Assembly (NCBI GenBank): GCA_937872515.1
Contig: CALMSX010000092.1
Coordinates: 1 to 64,000 of the forward strand
Length of the DNA: 64,000 nt
Source of the DNA: an uncultured Bacteroidota bacterium
Lineage (GTDB): Bacteria > Bacteroidota > Bacteroidia > Chitinophagales > Saprospiraceae
Direction: 5' to 3'
Position numbers and translations under genes: made by a program. Within the stretch, counting starts at the first letter, position 1, and each line of letters begins with the position of its first letter. Shown piece by piece: positions 42,684 to 51,824 of the stretch. The notes beneath the pieces were generated by a model, which did not search any database, had not been told where the DNA came from, and saw only the letters and a program-made list of their open reading frames with translations.

Positions 42684-45683
42684 TTAATTTTGCAATTCCG
42701 GATGCTTGGCCACCATCGCCTTATAATAGTTAATCGTAGGGCGTGACAATAAGCGAGACAAAGTAGGATAGATATAATCCCACTTCCCACTGTGCGATCT
42801 AAATTTATATTTTTGGTTTTGAGCAGCTTTGTCACAGATGTCCTGAGTTATTTTATTTCGATTTTTAATTAATTTTCTAATTCTGTTAATTTCAGCTGTG
42901 TCTTGTGGTTGCCCCCCTAAAACGTCCAGCACCTCCTGATACCGCACTTTATAGGGCAGGGCATAGATTTTAAGATCAAAGGTGGAATCGTTTAACAACA
43001 ACTCATAATAAGATTGAAGATGGTTGCCAAGTCGATCGGTATTGAGCACGCCTTTACCAATGGAGGCATAATCTGACTCGCCCTCAATTTTAATTTTGGG
43101 GAGAACACTAAAGGTGTCTTTGATGATCTTGGCAATGTAGTGATCTTTTGAATTGGCAATGATCAGTATTATATCCTTCTGCTGATGAACCTGGTTGGAG
43201 TCAGTAACATCGCAGTTGTTTTCTGTAAAGTGAGATCTTGCATATTTCCTGAAATTCATCAATGACAGCAGGCCGCTGTTTTCAAAATAGCCACCGTCAA
43301 TAAAATGTCCTAGTCCTTCTATGCTGGCTGTAGCACTGAATAAAGGAAAACGTTCGGTTGTTGACAAAGCTTCCAGGAAAGGGAGCGTCATTCCCGCTTG
43401 TGGTTTTAACATGTTGGTAGAACCACCTAAAACAGCACTCATACTGGCTGGGCGTGCTGAGAGCGCAACACCATAATTGCCCGATGATTTGGTGCTGTTG
43501 GTTATGATAACAGGATAATATTTTTGTCTGACATAGTCACTCCAATATTTTTCATACGCTGTTTGGTCAAGCGGCTCAAGCGGATTTTGTTTGATGATCC
43601 TCCAGTAATTGAGCATCCCTGTAATGGATCGATCGCGAAGGCCAGGCTTTTTTTTGATGGGTACCTGGTCTCTACCCAGCAAATAGGATAGGTCTGTGCT
43701 TACAAAGTTAAAGGCTCCAATCTGGTCCATAATTTCAGACGCAAGCGGACCTGCTTCTTTGGTGGCTGCAAAGTGGAAACCAAGTCCCAACATACCACCG
43801 GAAACCCCTGACATGGCTACTGTGTTGTTGATCAGTCCCCCGGGCGTAATTTGATCCAGCTTATTGAGCATTAAAAAATTGAAATAGGTTGCTCTCAGTC
43901 CTCCACCCCAGCTGGCAATGTAGTGCCGGGTTGTGATATTACATGCTTTTTCTTCCAAAAAGTTGTCTAAGGAAATGATCTCATTTTCTGAAGGAGTTGG
44001 CACCTGATTGAGATAAGAAATATCGCTCTTATTGATCATAAAGAATTGCTGATACCCGAAATAGGCTCCGACAGGGAGGATTGAATACATTGCCATCAAA
44101 GCCAGGGTCTTTTTCCAGGGCTTAGTTATTTCGGCATAGTACTCTCTGGCAAAAGCGCTGTATTTTATCAGTAGAATGGCCACTCCGTATAACAAATGTA
44201 GGTAGGACATCAAAATCAGGATGGGACTGATGCGCCAAGCATAGTGTGGACAATGAGCCAGCAGAAAGATAAAAAGACTTAGGAAGCCGGTGATTTTTAT
44301 AAACAACAATTTGTCAAAGTAATCTTTAAGTTTAAAACGCCAGTTATCGACATGGTGGCTGAAGTAATTAAACCATTTATCACTTTTGAGCCTGGTGTTT
44401 TGATTTTCAACTTCATTGTTGTTGGTGCTGCTGTGGGTCATGACATGCGACAAGCCGGTACTCAAAAAGTAAACTACTGCCGACCAGAAGGTGGTCCAAT
44501 ACCAGCCGTGCACGAAGGCGAAAACAATTGTTGAAACACCAGTGATCAAAGAAGACCATTTGAGTATCCACAAAAAAGCCATGTAAGAGGTGAGGTAGGT
44601 GTCATTTAATTTATCGAGTAAAAGACGATGCAAGATTCTAAGGAGAAGTGGGAATAAAAACAAAGCTAAGAGGCTTGTAATGGACACCGGACTACCATAA
44701 TATTTGCCATAAGTAAAATATAGGCAATACAAAAATGCAAGGTAGATGGCTCCGCCCATAAATTTTCTATAGGGCGTAAAATTGATATCGTTGGTTTTGT
44801 ATTCTTCAATTTCACTTTCATTCATTTGAGAATTAACTGCCATCTTGTTTTTGTCAAAATATACAATGCCAAACCTCCAGAAATCGGTAAGGATGGACCA
44901 GCTGTTGGGTTTGATCTGGCTGCCTGTGGGTTGGAAAAAGCGATGGAAGAGATAAAGTGGATAATGAGATAGGATGGTGTACATGGCATAAAGCCAAAAC
45001 AGCACCAGTGTCAGGTTGATGGGGTCATCCAATAAGGCTATAATCAGTGAAGCGCCTTGCTCCATATTGGTTAACAGAAAGACAATAACAAGCATGATGG
45101 CAATGCTAATCCACATGGATTTTAGGTAGAGGCCGGGACGGTAGGCAAATTTACTTTCACCGATTTTGGCCTTATATTTTTGATAGGCGGACCATAAAAA
45201 CCAAACGAAAATCAGAATGTAGGCCAATACTTTCGCAAGTGCTATGCATTCCAGAATGGTATTGAATATCCGCGGTTCGATAAAAAAGATCAGGTATAGT
45301 GCATTTTCAATTGCATCGAGACTAAAAGTGACAATGAAGATGATTTTTACAAAGAAAGCATTGGCCAGAAATGAAAAATAGGTACCTTTTACCATTGATT
45401 TGTTTGCCATATAGTCACTAACAACGGTATACATCAAAAATAATAAGCTGGCTGCCCATAGGATGTCGAGTATGAAATAAACTACATACAAGGCAGAGTG
45501 CCCCGATATAATGATCTCTTGAATGCAATATGTCCAGTGATTCCATCTTTCGAATTGGGGGTGGTCAATGTAATCATCGATATAAAAAAATTGATTGATG
45601 ACAAAAAGAACTATTGAAAGTCCTAAAAAGGTAACCAGAGCTATCCTCTTGGCATAAGGAGAAATAGAAGTCATACTGATCAT
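42684..45683 (-). CDS. Membrane protein with C-terminal patatin-like phospholipase domain
   Basis: The 999-residue protein has about eleven hydrophobic segments in the first 550 residues and a patatin domain at about 590-990. The oxyanion-hole motif GGGLRA is near residue 596, the nucleophile motif GVSGG near 627 and the catalytic Asp motif DGGYFENSG near 792, so the Ser-Asp dyad is intact. Patatins are acyl hydrolases of membrane lipids. The large membrane part would place the enzyme at the inner membrane; whether it acts in phospholipid turnover or defence is unknown. It is a single-gene unit. Confidence 0.87.
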   Translation of the reverse strand: MISMTSISPYAKRIALVTFLGLSIVLFVINQFFYIDDYIDHPQFERWNHWTYCIQEIIISGHSALYVVYFILDILWAASLLFLMYTVVSDYMANKSMVKGTYFSFLANAFFVKIIFIVTFSLDAIENALYLIFFIEPRIFNTILECIALAKVLAYILIFVWFLWSAYQKYKAKIGESKFAYRPGLYLKSMWISIAIMLVIVFLLTNMEQGASLIIALLDDPINLTLVLFWLYAMYTILSHYPLYLFHRFFQPTGSQIKPNSWSILTDFWRFGIVYFDKNKMAVNSQMNESEIEEYKTNDINFTPYRKFMGGAIYLAFLYCLYFTYGKYYGSPVSITSLLALFLFPLLLRILHRLLLDKLNDTYLTSYMAFLWILKWSSLITGVSTIVFAFVHGWYWTTFWSAVVYFLSTGLSHVMTHSSTNNNEVENQNTRLKSDKWFNYFSHHVDNWRFKLKDYFDKLLFIKITGFLSLFIFLLAHCPHYAWRISPILILMSYLHLLYGVAILLIKYSAFAREYYAEITKPWKKTLALMAMYSILPVGAYFGYQQFFMINKSDISYLNQVPTPSENEIISLDNFLEEKACNITTRHYIASWGGGLRATYFNFLMLNKLDQITPGGLINNTVAMSGVSGGMLGLGFHFAATKEAGPLASEIMDQIGAFNFVSTDLSYLLGRDQVPIKKKPGLRDRSITGMLNYWRIIKQNPLEPLDQTAYEKYWSDYVRQKYYPVIITNSTKSSGNYGVALSARPASMSAVLGGSTNMLKPQAGMTLPFLEALSTTERFPLFSATASIEGLGHFIDGGYFENSGLLSLMNFRKYARSHFTENNCDVTDSNQVHQQKDIILIIANSKDHYIAKIIKDTFSVLPKIKIEGESDYASIGKGVLNTDRLGNHLQSYYELLLNDSTFDLKIYALPYKVRYQEVLDVLGGQPQDTAEINRIRKLIKNRNKITQDICDKAAQNQKYKFRSHSGKWDYIYPTLSRLLSRPTINYYKAMVAKHPELQN

Positions 45684-46153
45684 GGCGCGTAATTTTTAGT
45701 AAATGTACTGTAAATTCGCATTGGGCTTATATAACTTTTGTTATAATGGCTGGTGTTAATAAAATTAGAAATAGGGTACTTACCAACTTGTAACAAGCGC
45801 ATTTCGGGAATCATTGTATGAGGGAGGAGGGGAAATTGGCCGGATTAGAGACCTATCTATCTTAATATTCAATTTTTGAATAATTAAAGCCTGATTTGAC
45901 CCTTTTTATCAATTCATTTGGGATTATCCAATTTTTTACCACCCTATTAATCCACAACATTTTTCGTGGATCCTTTTTTATTAACCAGTAGATAATCAAT
46001 ACTTTATCCTGTTAATTCTTAATCAACAGATTTTTTACCTCTTGGAGGAATTAGGGGGACTGATAAATTGTATAAAGTTCCAATACGAGCGATATTATAG
46101 ATTAAAAATGGAAATGGATGACCAAAATCATGTAAAAAAGCGACGAATATTAC
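45684..46153. other. Intergenic region upstream of the fecA-like gene
   Basis: The first bases contain a near-consensus -7 element (TACATTTA, minus strand, 45700-45707) for the patatin gene. The rest holds no gene that I can support; a weak ORF at 46042-46308 is rejected. Confidence 0.4.
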
Positions 46154-46168
46154 TTAGATTAAGTCTAA
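46154..46168 (+). promoter_or_regulatory. Fur-like box 1
   Basis: TTAGATT-A-AGTCTAA is a 7-1-7 near-palindrome (half-sites TTAGATT and TTAGACT) resembling the Fur sites described in some Bacteroidota (TTTAGAAT-type). It lies about 50 bases upstream of the expected transcript start. Confidence 0.5.
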
Positions 46169-46197
46169 ATAAATTTTATTTTCTCAAATCCAGGACT

Positions 46198-46205
46198 TAC
46201 TTTTG
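46198..46205 (+). promoter_or_regulatory. Putative -7 element of the fecA-like gene
   Basis: TACTTTTG matches TAnnTTTG exactly and lies 32 bases before the ATG at 46238, between the two Fur-like boxes. Confidence 0.5.
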
Positions 46206-46213
46206 GGCTTTAA

Positions 46214-46228
46214 TTAGAAATAATCTAA
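46214..46228 (+). promoter_or_regulatory. Fur-like box 2
   Basis: TTAGAAA-T-AATCTAA is a 7-1-7 near-palindrome with the same half-site as box 1. It falls on the expected transcript start, a position suited to repression, and its centre is 60 bases from that of box 1. Confidence 0.5.
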
Positions 46229-46237
46229 ATAAGGCTT

Positions 46238-48658
46238 ATGTTACCAATCACTGCAAAAATTTGTCAAAAAATTTCACTAATTGTTGTAATTCAATTAATT
46301 ATATTTAATTCGCCCTTGCACAGCCAGAGCATTAAGGGAAAAATAAGCGATAAAGAAGGACAAGCCGTAGCCGGAGCACACATTAGAGTGCTTTCTTCTT
46401 CTATTGGTACCATCTCTGACTGGGAAGGCCAATTTCTATTGGAGGTGGCTGGCATTCATGCTGATAGTCTTGAAATTTCAGCACTGTCATTTCAAAGTAA
46501 AAGAGTGGCCTTTCAAAAAGACGCAGAGATCAATGTTGTTTTAAATGACCAGCTCGTTCAATGCCAGGAAGTTTTGATTTTGGGAAAATCTGACCGTCTA
46601 TTCGGAAAAATTCCGGGGTCTGCGAGTTTTATTCCAACAAAAGAAATGCAAAGGATCAATGCTTTGTCCGGAAATGAGGTGCTGAGGCGCAGTCCTGGTG
46701 TTCACGTTTCAGATGAAGAAGGTCTTGGATTGCGGGCTAATATCGGAATCAGAGGACTCGACCCAGACAGGAGTCGCACCCTGCTGGTCTTGGAAGACGG
46801 GGTGCCGGTAGCCCTTGCCCCTTATGGAGAGCCCGAAATGTACTATACACCACCCATTGACCGAATGTCGGGAATAGAGTTGCTAAAAGGCTCGGGACAA
46901 ATTTTATATGGTCCCCAGACCATTGGCGGTGTATTAAATTACCTTACCAAAGCACTACCTGAACAACAAGAAGCAAGTTTAAAAGTGCAGGGAGGAAGCG
47001 GTGGTTATTACAATGTTTTAGGTCAGTACGGCAACCGCTTTGGCAATACAGGACTCTATGTATCTGTATTGAAAAAGGGAGCAGATCAATTGGGCACCAA
47101 TCATTTTGGTGTTAGCGATGTTTTGGCAAAACTGGAGATGAGGCTATCAGAAAAATCGACCTTGCTTTTGAAAACAGGCTTTTACCATGAAAACTCCAAT
47201 GCAACCTACATTGGTCTAACCCAGACCATGTACGATGCCGGAGGGCAGGACTTTGTGCAAATGGCACCCAAAGACAGGCTTCAAATTCGAAGGTACAACG
47301 CAAGCATCCATCATCAATACCGGATATCCGGCGCTCTCACCTTAAAATCAACCGCCTTTGCTTATACCACTTCGAGAAACTGGAGGCGACAAGACTTTGT
47401 TTCCAATCCTTCTGACAATGCAAAACCCACCAACTGGACGGGAGTTACCTGGGGAGATGAATCGGTACCTGGAGGGGCTATTTACATGCGCAATAGTACC
47501 GGAAATCGCAATAGGCAATTCGAAGTAGCCGGCGTACAAACCGGCCTGGATGGCAACTATAAATGGATGGGTATGGATCATGAATGGAAGACGGGTGTCA
47601 GGTATATTTATGAAAAAGCCGATGAACAACGCATCAACGGCACCAAATACGATGCGGAATCGGGAACCCTGACAGAAGATGAGGACCGATTGGGCAATGC
47701 CCTTAGTGCCTATCTGACGCACAGTACTCGGATACACCCAAACTTTACCCTTCACGCCGGACTGAGGTTTGAAAATTTCGAGTATGAAAGACAGATTTTT
47801 AGAAGGACATTCAGGGTGGGTTCGCAAAATGTAATCAGGGATACCTTCGTAGCCAATGGAAGGACCGTACAAAGCTGGATTCCCGGGGCAGGATTTACCT
47901 GGAAGGTTAAACCCCAGTTTACCCTTTTTGGAGGCGTCCACAAGGGCTTTGCACCACCGCGTACCAAGGATGGAATTTCAGATACCGGTATTGTTTATGA
48001 ACTCGAAGCAGAACAAAGTGTAAATTCAGAGTTGGGCTTCCGCACCCGCCTGGCAAAAGGACTTCAATGGGAGCTCACTGCGTACCACATGGCATTTTCC
48101 AATCAGGTCATTCCGGTGTCAGAGAGCAGTGGCGGCAGCGGCAGTGGGCTGGTGAATGGGGGAGAGACCTTACACCAGGGCATAGAAACCGCCGTAGTGA
48201 TGGATATATCAAGATGGCTGTCCTGGCAAAAGATCTCACTGGTTGCCGATGTCAATGCCAATTGGGTAGACGCTCGTTTTAAAGGAGAGCGCAATAAAGA
48301 TGGAGTTTCCATCACCGACAACAGGACCCCTTATGCACCTGAATGGCTGGTCAATGGAGCCATTACACTGGAATGGCAAAAAGGTCCCGGTGTTAGATTA
48401 TTGGTCAATTATACTGGTGATCAATATGCAGATGAGTTGAATACCAAAGCAGCCTCAGCAGATGGAAGAAACGGTCAAATTCCGGCATTTTATACCCTGG
48501 ATGCTAATGCATTTTATACAATAGAGAAAATAAATACAACGATACAGGTGAGCGTTAAAAACCTCACAGACGAAAGGTACATCACCAGTCGCCGACCCCA
48601 GGGAATAAGGGTTGGGCTACCCAGGTGGTTGGGTCTGACCATCGAACACCGATTTTAG
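46238..48658 (+). CDS. TonB-dependent receptor, FecA-like (iron)
   Basis: The 806-residue protein has a signal peptide (about residues 1-29), a carboxypeptidase-regulatory-like domain (GKISDKEGQAVAGAHIRVLS), a plug, and a barrel ending in Phe (GLTIEHRF). The plug sequence GLRANIGIRGLDPDRSRTLL ... EDGVPVALAPYGEPE ... ILYGPQTIGGVLNYLT is characteristic of the ferric-dicitrate receptor type (FecA). It lacks the extra FecA N-terminal signalling domain and no fecI/fecR genes are nearby. Two Fur-like boxes bracket its promoter, fitting iron-limited expression. The true ligand could be another iron chelate. Confidence 0.88.
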   Translation: MLPITAKICQKISLIVVIQLIIFNSPLHSQSIKGKISDKEGQAVAGAHIRVLSSSIGTISDWEGQFLLEVAGIHADSLEISALSFQSKRVAFQKDAEINVVLNDQLVQCQEVLILGKSDRLFGKIPGSASFIPTKEMQRINALSGNEVLRRSPGVHVSDEEGLGLRANIGIRGLDPDRSRTLLVLEDGVPVALAPYGEPEMYYTPPIDRMSGIELLKGSGQILYGPQTIGGVLNYLTKALPEQQEASLKVQGGSGGYYNVLGQYGNRFGNTGLYVSVLKKGADQLGTNHFGVSDVLAKLEMRLSEKSTLLLKTGFYHENSNATYIGLTQTMYDAGGQDFVQMAPKDRLQIRRYNASIHHQYRISGALTLKSTAFAYTTSRNWRRQDFVSNPSDNAKPTNWTGVTWGDESVPGGAIYMRNSTGNRNRQFEVAGVQTGLDGNYKWMGMDHEWKTGVRYIYEKADEQRINGTKYDAESGTLTEDEDRLGNALSAYLTHSTRIHPNFTLHAGLRFENFEYERQIFRRTFRVGSQNVIRDTFVANGRTVQSWIPGAGFTWKVKPQFTLFGGVHKGFAPPRTKDGISDTGIVYELEAEQSVNSELGFRTRLAKGLQWELTAYHMAFSNQVIPVSESSGGSGSGLVNGGETLHQGIETAVVMDISRWLSWQKISLVADVNANWVDARFKGERNKDGVSITDNRTPYAPEWLVNGAITLEWQKGPGVRLLVNYTGDQYADELNTKAASADGRNGQIPAFYTLDANAFYTIEKINTTIQVSVKNLTDERYITSRRPQGIRVGLPRWLGLTIEHRF

Positions 48659-48735
48659 AGGTCTTTTTAAAATGTCCGATTGGCGTCAAAATTTATCAAA
48701 TCGAGTCAAAGAATTGATCATAAATGAGTAGTTTT

Positions 48736-48778
48736 GAGGATGGGCAGCCGGAAAGCCGGAGACCATCCTCTATTTTTA
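48736..48778 (+). terminator. Terminator after the fecA-like gene
   Basis: An eight-pair perfect stem (GAGGATGG with CCATCCTC) encloses a 19-base loop with a direct repeat (GCCGG), and a T-rich run follows. Confidence 0.7.
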
Positions 48779-48792
48779 TAAAAATCTAGCTC

Positions 48793-51669
48793 ATGAAAAA
48801 ATACTACAATACTTTAGGCTTACTGATTTTGGTGGTGCTTGGCTGTGTAGGTCAGGTGCAAATTTCTGATGTGCAGAATATTTCGCTGATTGATAATTCC
48901 AATCGTAGATTTATAAATACGCCTAATAAATTGTTATTAGTTGAAATGCTTCCTTCTCAGACCCACATTTTTGAAGTAGGAGAAGGTGGTGCAACTAAAA
49001 TACAGAATTGGAAATTTGATCCACTGGATGAAGATCGCGTATATATTTCAGATGGATTAAATAATTTAAATCTATGTTTTTTACAAGGAGATACATTGTA
49101 TGAAGTTTATACCAGATCAGTTAATGCTACTTCTTTAAATACTGGTAAGTTATTAGCCAGATTTGAATTTCCGGATTCTATTCATAGAATTACCAATGTG
49201 GAACCTACTATTAAAGATGGTGATTGGATTATTTCATCAACAGATAAAAATTTTAAAAATCATATTGGTTTATTTAAAAAAGATTCAATCAAATATTATG
49301 ATCGTCAAATTATTGATGGGTTCCGAGTAGGAGATAATATATTCAAATTACAAAACTCTAGCCTACTTGTAGAAAATATATTAACTGGTGATGTTATTTT
49401 GAATTTTCCAAATGAGGTCACTAAATACAATACTTCTTCCAATAAGACAGAGTCTTTTATTTGGATTAGTCTTTCAAATAATAGACACTATTATATTGAT
49501 TCCATTCATGGTACCCGAGAAATTACATGCAATATACCTGCTCAAACCTCCTCAATGTATTGGAGTGATTCACTTCTTTTTTTTAATATTCAAAGCTCCC
49601 CTTCATTTACTTATCAAGTAGTCAATACAAATACATGCCAAATAGAAAGCAGTGGTCTTTCCCAAGGATATATGAATTTTTTTCCGTTAAAAACCCCAGC
49701 ACAAAATTTTGTTTGCTATACCGTTTTTGGATCACCAAATAGTGATGGGGCACATTTTAAGTACAACAATATACAAAAAAAATGGGATAAATTATCAATA
49801 AAAGGCGATGATTGTTATGCTATGACTCAACAATTTGTAACTGACAGGATATTTATGTTAGGAATAGATAGAATAGAGTTATATGCTCATGTGGCTGGAT
49901 TCTTTGAAATAGATTTAAATAACTCTTTTATTGTAAACCATAAGTTTTATGACCAATCTGATGATGCGTTTCCAGTGCATTTTGCTGTGCATCCTAACTC
50001 AAATTTAATTTACATAACTACTCGATCAATAAAAGGGAAAAGTGATTTATGGGTACAAAAAGAGAAAGCTAAAGCGCCAGTTAAAATTGGTAACTTCCTT
50101 ACTGAAAAAAATTCCGGGATCTCATACGTAATCAGCCAATTTAAGTACAATGATAAAATTTATTACTCAACGCCTAATGGCATTTTTGCAGTAGACGAGA
50201 CAAATAACACCTTCCTTACTGATGCAATTAACTGCTCTCCTTTTGTTCAAAAGGATAATTTTATTTACGCATTGATTCAAAGGATGGATAATGTCTATGG
50301 TTCAATTAAAATTAATACTGAAAACCAACAAGTTATTTTTAAATCTTTTCCAGGATCTCCAAATTTAGTCAGAAGTTTTGTAATTGAGAATAAGGCAATT
50401 GTTGCTGGAGATAATTTGGATGGAGGTTATTTTGATTTGGGAGATGAAAAATTTAAAAAATTCAAATTAAATGGAAATGAGATTCAAACTTTTAATATTG
50501 CCGTGAGCGGTAATAACGTTTTATTTCATGGATTTATTGACGGACAAAGAGAATTCTATTTTTGGAATGCAAATACGAATGAGCTCAAAATTATTCCGGG
50601 TTATGGAAATTTGTTTCCCCATGTTTTGCCTGATTATGAAGGTGGATTTTTTCTGCTTCCCGGCAATGCAGGTTTTGGAAATAAAATAAAAAAGATGAAT
50701 GTTCTTGGTGAAATTAAGGACTTAACAACTGTAGGACCTGGACCATGGTACTATTATATTGCAGAAAATGGTCTTACTGGCGATGTGCATACGTTTCCAT
50801 TTCCTGGGGTGAATGAAGTCATTTTTCATTCTGAGAAAAATGGGAAAATAAACGTTGTCAAGGTTCCATTTGAAAATACGCTATATTACGAAAATTTTTA
50901 TTGGCAGGAATCTGAAGAGACAGTCGTAGTCGAAACCTTCATCAATAATAATTATCATACATGGGTGTGGAAATTTGATGAACAACCATATAACTTAACT
51001 CCAAACGGAAGGGCTGATCGTCTTGTGAGCGCAATGATTCAAGGTGATACGGTCATTTTAGTTTATTTCGATAAAGAGCAAAAAAGAACAATTTTTTCTG
51101 TATACAATACCATTAATAAAACCCTCTGGGAAAATGCATCACTTGAATCATATTATCAATCTCCTATAAAGCCTATAACTTCATTTTTATTCGATCAATC
51201 TGGCACCTTTTACTTTTCAATAAATACCACAAATTTTGGTGAAGAAATGTGGTCGTATGGGTTAAAAGACCACAGCTTAATGTTAGTGAATGATTTTTTG
51301 CCTGGGTCAATAAGTGGAAACCCTGACAATCTAATAAATTTTAATGACAATGTTTTGTTTACAGCGAATGCAACAGATGGTTCAAGACAATGGTTCAAGA
51401 TTAGACAAAGCATAGGTACATCAGATGAAGGAGAAGACCATAACAACTCATTTTTATTCCCCAACCCTACCAACGATACAGTTTTTATTAAAAAGAAATC
51501 TAAACATTTACTAATTTATGATCTCACTGGCAGGATCCGATATTCTGGTAAGCAGCTTCAGGAGGGAGAAAAAATTGATTTGTCAGGTTTTGAGCCTGGC
51601 CTCTACATGGTGACTATAACCACAGAACAGGGAGGGCACGCAGTGTCGAAGTTGGTAGTAGGCCGGTAA
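48793..51669 (+). CDS. Secreted ~960-residue T9SS cargo protein, paralogue 1
   Basis: The 958-residue protein has a signal peptide (residues 1-20, ending GCVGQ), long all-beta sequence without recognised enzyme motifs, and a type A sorting domain (FLFPNPTNDTVF ... FEPGLYMVTI). Near the end it has segments like NFGEEMWSYG and ATDGSRQWFKI, related to the ELW/W-type repeats of ELWxxDGT proteins, so the fold is probably a large propeller. It is clearly more AT-rich than its neighbours. It is followed in tandem by a paralogue (51825-54710). Confidence 0.82.
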   Translation: MKKYYNTLGLLILVVLGCVGQVQISDVQNISLIDNSNRRFINTPNKLLLVEMLPSQTHIFEVGEGGATKIQNWKFDPLDEDRVYISDGLNNLNLCFLQGDTLYEVYTRSVNATSLNTGKLLARFEFPDSIHRITNVEPTIKDGDWIISSTDKNFKNHIGLFKKDSIKYYDRQIIDGFRVGDNIFKLQNSSLLVENILTGDVILNFPNEVTKYNTSSNKTESFIWISLSNNRHYYIDSIHGTREITCNIPAQTSSMYWSDSLLFFNIQSSPSFTYQVVNTNTCQIESSGLSQGYMNFFPLKTPAQNFVCYTVFGSPNSDGAHFKYNNIQKKWDKLSIKGDDCYAMTQQFVTDRIFMLGIDRIELYAHVAGFFEIDLNNSFIVNHKFYDQSDDAFPVHFAVHPNSNLIYITTRSIKGKSDLWVQKEKAKAPVKIGNFLTEKNSGISYVISQFKYNDKIYYSTPNGIFAVDETNNTFLTDAINCSPFVQKDNFIYALIQRMDNVYGSIKINTENQQVIFKSFPGSPNLVRSFVIENKAIVAGDNLDGGYFDLGDEKFKKFKLNGNEIQTFNIAVSGNNVLFHGFIDGQREFYFWNANTNELKIIPGYGNLFPHVLPDYEGGFFLLPGNAGFGNKIKKMNVLGEIKDLTTVGPGPWYYYIAENGLTGDVHTFPFPGVNEVIFHSEKNGKINVVKVPFENTLYYENFYWQESEETVVVETFINNNYHTWVWKFDEQPYNLTPNGRADRLVSAMIQGDTVILVYFDKEQKRTIFSVYNTINKTLWENASLESYYQSPIKPITSFLFDQSGTFYFSINTTNFGEEMWSYGLKDHSLMLVNDFLPGSISGNPDNLINFNDNVLFTANATDGSRQWFKIRQSIGTSDEGEDHNNSFLFPNPTNDTVFIKKKSKHLLIYDLTGRIRYSGKQLQEGEKIDLSGFEPGLYMVTITTEQGGHAVSKLVVGR

Positions 51670-51824
51670 AAAAATTCGCAAAGCAATTTTGAGCTTCAGC
51701 CAGAAAATGAAAAAGATGTCAGGTAGCTAAAATAATTATGCTGAACAAGTATTTTTTTTGGGCTAAGAAGTTAACTATTTGTTGAAGCCCCAAAAGGAAA
51801 ATAATAAACAATAAAAGATATACC

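Noticed and set aside
46042..46308. 88-codon ORF upstream of and overlapping the fecA-like gene
   Set aside because: It covers both Fur-like boxes and the -7 element, has no recognisable domain, and runs into the receptor's signal-peptide codons in another frame.
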